A DNA stretch of 48,581 bases from Comamonadaceae bacterium (lineage in GTDB: Bacteria > Pseudomonadota > Gammaproteobacteria > Burkholderiales > Burkholderiaceae_C). Made by a program: the position numbers and the translations under genes. Within the stretch, counting starts at the first letter, position 1. The number at the start of each line of letters is the position of its first letter. The stretch lies in the NCBI GenBank assembly GCA_947448885.1, contig CANFPJ010000009.1, forward strand, positions 1-48,581, read 5' to 3'. Shown here piece after piece: positions 44,450 to 48,581 of the stretch. A model generated the notes under the pieces. It made no database searches, had not been told where the DNA came from, and saw only the letters and a list, made by a program, of their open reading frames with translations.

Positions 44450-45058
44450 ATGCGTCAATTGGTGTTGGCATCGAACAATGCAGGCAAGCTGGCCGAGCTG
44501 CGCATGCTCTTTGCGCCCTTGGGGTGGCAATTGCTGCCGCAATCTGACTTCAACATTCCGGAAGCCGAGGAGCCGTTTCACACCTTTGTGGAAAACGCGT
44601 TGGCCAAGGCCCGACATGCCGCCGCTCACACGGGCTTGCCAGCGGTGGCCGATGATGCGGGCTTGTGCGTGGACGCGTTTGACGGCTTGCCTGGGGTGCA
44701 AACCGCTTATTACGCCACTCAGTTTGGTTATGCCAAAGGCGATGAGAACAATGTGCGCGCCCTGCTCGAGCAACTTCAAGGGGTTGAGCAGCGCAGAGCG
44801 GCCTTGGTCAGCACCTTGGTGGCGGTCCGCACCCCGATGGACCCTGAGCCCTTGATCGCCGTGGGGCGTGCGGTTGGTGAGATCACCACCGCGCCCCGGG
44901 GCCCCAACGGTTTTGGTTTTGATCCGGTGATGTACCTGCCCGAGTTGGGGCAAACCTTCGCCGAACTCGACCCAGCGGTGAAAAACCAATACAGCCACCG
45001 CGGCCAAGCGGCCCGACAACTGGTGGCGCTGATGCAAGCGCAGTGGGCCAAGCCTTGA
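44450..45058 (+). CDS. rdgB: XTP/dITP pyrophosphatase (RdgB/HAM1)
   Basis: 202 residues. Signature motifs: LVLASNNAGKLAELRML at the N-terminus, VADDAGLCVDAFDGLPGV, and GFGFDPVMYLPELGQTFAEL. It hydrolyses inosine and xanthosine triphosphates to keep them out of DNA. GAAGG precedes the ATG at 44450 by 8 bases; a TTG overlapping the rph stop is the alternative start. The stop overlaps the beginning of hemW. Confidence 0.95.
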   Translation: MRQLVLASNNAGKLAELRMLFAPLGWQLLPQSDFNIPEAEEPFHTFVENALAKARHAAAHTGLPAVADDAGLCVDAFDGLPGVQTAYYATQFGYAKGDENNVRALLEQLQGVEQRRAALVSTLVAVRTPMDPEPLIAVGRAVGEITTAPRGPNGFGFDPVMYLPELGQTFAELDPAVKNQYSHRGQAARQLVALMQAQWAKP

Positions 45059-46347
45059 TCGCTGCTGCGGCCCCCTTGGATTTGGGTAAGTTGGGCGATG
45101 CCGCCCACTGGCTCAGGCCTGGCACCTTGCAACTGCCCGCTTTGCCGCCCTTGTCTTTGTATGTGCATCTGCCTTGGTGCCTGAAAAAATGCCCCTATTG
45201 CGACTTCAACTCTCACGCTTGGGGGCCTGGCATGGGCGAGTTGCCTCAAGCAGCCTATTTGCAGGCGTTGGTGGCCGATTTGCAGCAGTCCTTGCCCCTG
45301 GTGTGGGGGCGGCCAGTGCACAGCATCTTCATCGGTGGGGGCACGCCCAGCCTTTTTGAGCCCTGGGCGATTGAGCAATTGTTGGGGCACATCCGAGCTT
45401 TGTTGCCTTTGGTGCCCGATTGCGAAATCACCTTGGAGGCCAACCCCGGCACTTTTGAGACCGACCGCTTTCATGGCTACCGAGCGGCAGGCGTCACCCG
45501 CTTGTCGGTGGGGGTGCAAAGTTTTCACAACGACAGCTTGCGTTCCTTGGGCCGGGTGCACGATGCCGACCAAGCCATGGCCGCTGTGCGGGAGGCTGCC
45601 GAGGCTTTTGACACCTTCAACATCGACCTGATGTACGCCTTGCCTGGCCAAAGTCTGAGCGCCTTGCAGCACGATTTGGACACCGCGCTGGGCCTGGCCC
45701 CGCCGCACTTGTCGATCTACCACTTGACCATTGAGCCCAACACCTGGTTCGAGCGCCACCCGCCCAGCTTGCCCGAGGAGGACGAGGCCTTTGACATGCT
45801 TGACATCATCACCCAGGGCACCGCTGAGCAAGGCATGGCGCGGTATGAAGTGTCGGCATACGCCCAAAAAGGCCATGCGTGTTGGCACAACACCAATTAC
45901 TGGCAATTTGGTGACTATTTGGGCATTGGCGCTGGGGCGCACAGCAAAATCAGTTTCCCGCACCGGGTGTTGCGCTTGATTCGCTATCGCGAACCCGCCC
46001 TGTACCAAAAGCAAGCCATGTCAGGGCAAGCGGTGAGCCAAGGCCATGAAGTGGCCCGCAAAGACCTGGCGTTTGAGTTTGCCCTGAATGCGTTCCGCTT
46101 GAAAAATGGTTTTGCGTTGAGCGACTTCAGCGCCCGCACCGGCTTGCCATTGAGCGCGATCGAAGCCCCATTGGCCCAAGCCCAGAACAAAGGCTTGATC
46201 GAGCAAGTGGGACAGCGGGTCTTGCCCACGGAGCGGGGCTTTGACTTTTTAAATGACCTGGTGGCTTTGTTTTTGCCGCCAGAGGGAAAGACCGCAGTGA
46301 CCCCTGGGGCGACAGCTCAAGCGCTGGTGTTCAAACCGAATCAGTGA
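45043..46347 (+). CDS. hemW: Radical SAM haem chaperone HemW
   Basis: 434 residues from the GTG at 45043, or 430 from the TTG at 45055, which overlaps the rdgB stop. Radical SAM site [10 protein letters not shown] (CxxxCxxC) at about 46-55, followed by [10 protein letters not shown] and ANPGTFE. The C-terminal winged-helix HemW domain includes [18 protein letters not shown]. HemW was long misannotated as an oxygen-independent coproporphyrinogen oxidase; the single Cys cluster without the HemN-specific N-terminus favours HemW. It may serve the haem proteins encoded elsewhere in the window. The end overlaps convergent lspA by 7 bases. Confidence 0.95.
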   Translation: MGQALIAAAAPLDLGKLGDAAHWLRPGTLQLPALPPLSLYVHLPWCLKKCPYCDFNSHAWGPGMGELPQAAYLQALVADLQQSLPLVWGRPVHSIFIGGGTPSLFEPWAIEQLLGHIRALLPLVPDCEITLEANPGTFETDRFHGYRAAGVTRLSVGVQSFHNDSLRSLGRVHDADQAMAAVREAAEAFDTFNIDLMYALPGQSLSALQHDLDTALGLAPPHLSIYHLTIEPNTWFERHPPSLPEEDEAFDMLDIITQGTAEQGMARYEVSAYAQKGHACWHNTNYWQFGDYLGIGAGAHSKISFPHRVLRLIRYREPALYQKQAMSGQAVSQGHEVARKDLAFEFALNAFRLKNGFALSDFSARTGLPLSAIEAPLAQAQNKGLIEQVGQRVLPTERGFDFLNDLVALFLPPEGKTAVTPGATAQALVFKPNQ

Positions 46348-46862
46348 GTTTTTCTCTTGCTCTGGCGCACCCGCCACAGCTCGTCGATGACCATGGTGAC
46401 GGCCCCGATGGAGATGGCGCTGTCGGCCACATTGAAGGCGGGGAAATGGCCGCCATGAAAAAGGGGTTCTAAAAACGCCCAATGGAAATCGGCAAAGTCG
46501 ACCACATGGCCATAAAAAATGCGGTCCAACACATTGCCCACCGCACCCCCCAAGATCAGCGAAATGGCCAAGCAAAATAATTTTTGTTGGGGGTGGTTGC
46601 GCAGCATCCACACCATGAACAGCGCCGCCGCACTGCCCAAGCCAATGAAAAACCAACGCTGCCAACCAGAGGCCGAGGCCAAAAAAGAAAAAGCAGCCCC
46701 GCTGTTGTGCACCCGCACCAGGTTGAAAAAATCAGTGATGGCCAGGCTTTCGCCCCACTGAAAATGGCCCACGATCAACACCTTGGTCAATTGGTCTAGC
46801 ACCAATACCAAGAGGGATAGCGACAACCACAGCTTGAGGGTGGGGGCGTTGCGCGTGGCCAT
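46341..46862 (-). CDS. lspA: Lipoprotein signal peptidase
   Basis: 173 residues with four membrane spans. All family blocks are present: [31 protein letters not shown] with catalytic Asp, and [11 protein letters not shown] with the second Asp. It removes signal peptides from prolipoproteins such as LolB and the SCO protein in this window. Downstream of ileS by 14 bases, the usual ileS-lspA pair. Its 3' end overlaps the convergent hemW stop. Confidence 0.97.
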   Translation of the reverse strand: MATRNAPTLKLWLSLSLLVLVLDQLTKVLIVGHFQWGESLAITDFFNLVRVHNSGAAFSFLASASGWQRWFFIGLGSAAALFMVWMLRNHPQQKLFCLAISLILGGAVGNVLDRIFYGHVVDFADFHWAFLEPLFHGGHFPAFNVADSAISIGAVTMVIDELWRVRQSKRKTH

Positions 46863-46876
46863 GGTTGGGGCCCAGC

Positions 46877-48580
46877 TCAGGCGAAAGAACGGGTTTCACC
46901 TGCGCCGTGCAAATTGCTGTCGCAGCGCTGGCACAGGTGGGGGTGGGCCGCCACTTGGCCCACATCCACCCGGTAATGCCAACAGCGTTCGCACTTGGCA
47001 TGGGGCGAAGGGCTGACCAGCACCGTGAGCGTTTGCCCTGCCTCAAACTGCAGGGCAGAGGTGATGAACACAAAGCGCACATCCTCGCCCAGGCTTTGAA
47101 GCAAGGCATGGTCCGCAGCGCTCAATGTGAGCTGGACTTGGGCTTGCAAAGAAGAGCCCACTTGACCTTGGCTGCGCAGCACTTCAATTTCTTTGTTCAC
47201 GGCTTCGCGCAATTCGCGGATGCGCGCCCATTTGGCCAGCAAATCCGCATCGGGTTCGGACAGTTGCAAATAGGTGTTGGCGAAAATGCTTTTGCCGTTG
47301 CCCAGCACTGTCCAAGCCTCTTCTGCGGTGAAGCTGAGGAAAGGCGCCATCCAGCGCAGCATCGCTTGGGTGATGTGCCACAGCGCGGTTTGCGCACTGC
47401 GTCTGGCGTGGGAGTGCGCCGCGGTGGTGTAGAGCCGGTCTTTGAGCACGTCCAAATAAAACGCACCCAAGTCTTCGGAGCAAAAGATTTGCAGCTTGGC
47501 CACCACCGGGTGGAATTCGTACACCCCAAAGTGACCGCCTTCAAACACCTGTCGTGAAGCGTTGTAGTGGCCGACGATGTCGGCTTGCAGTTGGGCGGTG
47601 CGGCTCAGGGCGTAGCGGTCCACTTCCAGCAGATCGGCCAAGGGCACCGCGTCTTTGTTGATGTCAAAGTCGCTGGTGTTGGCGAGCAAAAACTTCAAGG
47701 TGTTGCGCACACGGCGGTAGGTGTCGACCACCCGCGCCAGAATTTTGTCGTCGATGTTCAAGTCACCCGAGTAATCGGTAGACGCCACCCACAGGCGCAC
47801 GATTTCTGCGCCCAGCTTGTCGGTGACTTCTTGCGGCACCACGGTGTTGCCCAAGCTTTTGCTCATCTTGCGCCCCTGACCGTCGGTGGCAAAGCCGTGG
47901 GTCAACAAACCTTTGTAGGGTGCGCGGTCGTACAGGGCGCAACCCAAGAGCAGGGAGCTGTGGAACCAACCCCGGTGTTGGTCATGGCCTTCCAAATACA
48001 GGTCGGCTTCGGGGCCACTTTCGTGAAACGGTGGCCGGTCGTAGGCGTATTTGTGGCTGCCGCGCAGCACGTGCTCGAAGGTGCTGCCAGAGTCGAACCA
48101 CACCTCCAAAATATCGGTGCTCTTGGTGTAGTGCTCGGGGTGGTCACCCGCTTGGTTCAAGATGTCTTCCACCGTGGCACGGCTCCAGGCCTCGATGCCG
48201 CCAAGCGCGACCATGTCAGCCGCTTGGTCCAAGATGGCCATGGTGCGGGGGTGCAGCTCGCCGCTGTCTTTGTGTAAAAAGAAAGGCACCGGCACGCCCC
48301 ACGAGCGCTGGCGCGAGATGCACCAGTCGGGACGGTTGGCAATCATGTCGCGCAAACGGGTTTTGCCGTTCTCGGGGTAAAACTGGGTGTGCTCAATCGC
48401 ATCCAACGCCAATTGGCGCAGCGTTTTGGGCGCTTTGTCGGTGGTGAACACACCCACACCTTCATCCATGCGAACAAACCACTGGGCTGCTGCGCGGTAG
48501 ATGACCGGTGTTTTGTGCCGCCAGCAATGCGGGTAGCTGTGGGTGATGGGGTGTGTGGCCATCAAACGGTTGGCATTTTT
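46877..48580 (-). CDS. ileS: Isoleucyl-tRNA synthetase, C-terminal part
   Basis: 567 residues visible; the N-terminal half lies beyond the right edge and the frame stays open to the end. Seen: [21 protein letters not shown] at the editing-domain border, the KMSKS loop as [12 protein letters not shown] (47855-47869), the anticodon-binding helical domain, and a C-terminal zinc finger with CERCWH and CQRC. It charges tRNA-Ile, including the probable Ile2 at 28559. lspA follows. Confidence 0.97.
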   Translation of the reverse strand, partial: KNANRLMATHPITHSYPHCWRHKTPVIYRAAAQWFVRMDEGVGVFTTDKAPKTLRQLALDAIEHTQFYPENGKTRLRDMIANRPDWCISRQRSWGVPVPFFLHKDSGELHPRTMAILDQAADMVALGGIEAWSRATVEDILNQAGDHPEHYTKSTDILEVWFDSGSTFEHVLRGSHKYAYDRPPFHESGPEADLYLEGHDQHRGWFHSSLLLGCALYDRAPYKGLLTHGFATDGQGRKMSKSLGNTVVPQEVTDKLGAEIVRLWVASTDYSGDLNIDDKILARVVDTYRRVRNTLKFLLANTSDFDINKDAVPLADLLEVDRYALSRTAQLQADIVGHYNASRQVFEGGHFGVYEFHPVVAKLQIFCSEDLGAFYLDVLKDRLYTTAAHSHARRSAQTALWHITQAMLRWMAPFLSFTAEEAWTVLGNGKSIFANTYLQLSEPDADLLAKWARIRELREAVNKEIEVLRSQGQVGSSLQAQVQLTLSAADHALLQSLGEDVRFVFITSALQFEAGQTLTVLVSPSPHAKCERCWHYRVDVGQVAAHPHLCQRCDSNLHGAGETRSFA

Positions 48581-48581
48581 C

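Noticed and set aside
45043-46347. Oxygen-independent coproporphyrinogen III oxidase (HemN)
   Set aside because: Length and N-terminal layout match HemW; genes beside rdgB are usually HemW despite the old name.

Overview
The window is a continuous stretch of a betaproteobacterial chromosome. Gene order (cox-ctaG-SURF1-ctaA-ctaB-SCO; ftsY/rpoH; prs-tRNA-Gln-ispE-lolB; yicC/gmk/rpoZ/spoT) and the protein sequences point to Burkholderiales, most likely a Comamonadaceae member such as a Limnohabitans/Rhodoferax relative; that placement is inference from recalled synteny, not a database search. Nearly every base is coding and no gap exceeds 300 bases. The left edge cuts the cytochrome oxidase subunit I gene and the right edge cuts ileS. 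No transposase, integrase, phage gene, CRISPR array or toxin-antitoxin pair was seen.

Layout. (1) 2-7061, aa3 oxidase subunits and biogenesis: ctaD (partial), a 38-residue assembly protein, ctaG, a DUF2970 protein, ctaE, a reverse-strand twin-membrane protein, SURF1, a SCO-like thioredoxin-fold protein, ctaA, ctaB and a SCO lipoprotein: Cu insertion, haem A synthesis and assembly together. (2) 7136-14213: rpoH with a CIRCE operator on its promoter, ftsY, an M16 protease pair (one active, one apparently dead), rsmD, coaD, a histidine phosphatase and a ferredoxin. (3) 14282-19940, reverse strand: TPR protein-lolB-ispE-tRNA-Gln-prs, then rplY and pth behind their own terminators. (4) 19982-28546: mutM-mutY, the coupled nadK-recN-rapZ operon, hrcA, a GT39-type transferase and a PAP2 phosphatase. 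(5) 28559-38836: an accessory-looking, visibly more AT-rich stretch bracketed by two tRNA genes (CAU and Arg-ACG), with a methyltransferase, a bicupin, a CIA30 protein coupled to a polar amino-acid ABC transporter, a membrane-anchored TAXI receptor, a DHCW cupin, a periplasmic FKBP, a DUF4287 protein and an esterase-713-like lipoprotein. (6) 38888-48580, core genes: greB, spoT, rpoZ, gmk, yicC, rph, rdgB, hemW, lspA and ileS (partial).

Many neighbours overlap by ATGA/TTGA (ctaG/DUF2970, ctaA/ctaB, the M16 pair, nadK/recN/rapZ, TPR/lolB/ispE, GT39/PAP2), implying translational coupling. Clear intrinsic terminators separate several units.

I found no convincing wholly new multi-gene system. The best leads are: the near-perfect CIRCE element over the rpoH promoter, with hrcA in the same window; the TAXI receptor with two membrane spans and a cytoplasmic helical tail but no TRAP permease; the intrinsic terminator 12 bases before greB; and the CIA30 gene coupled to an amino-acid transporter operon.
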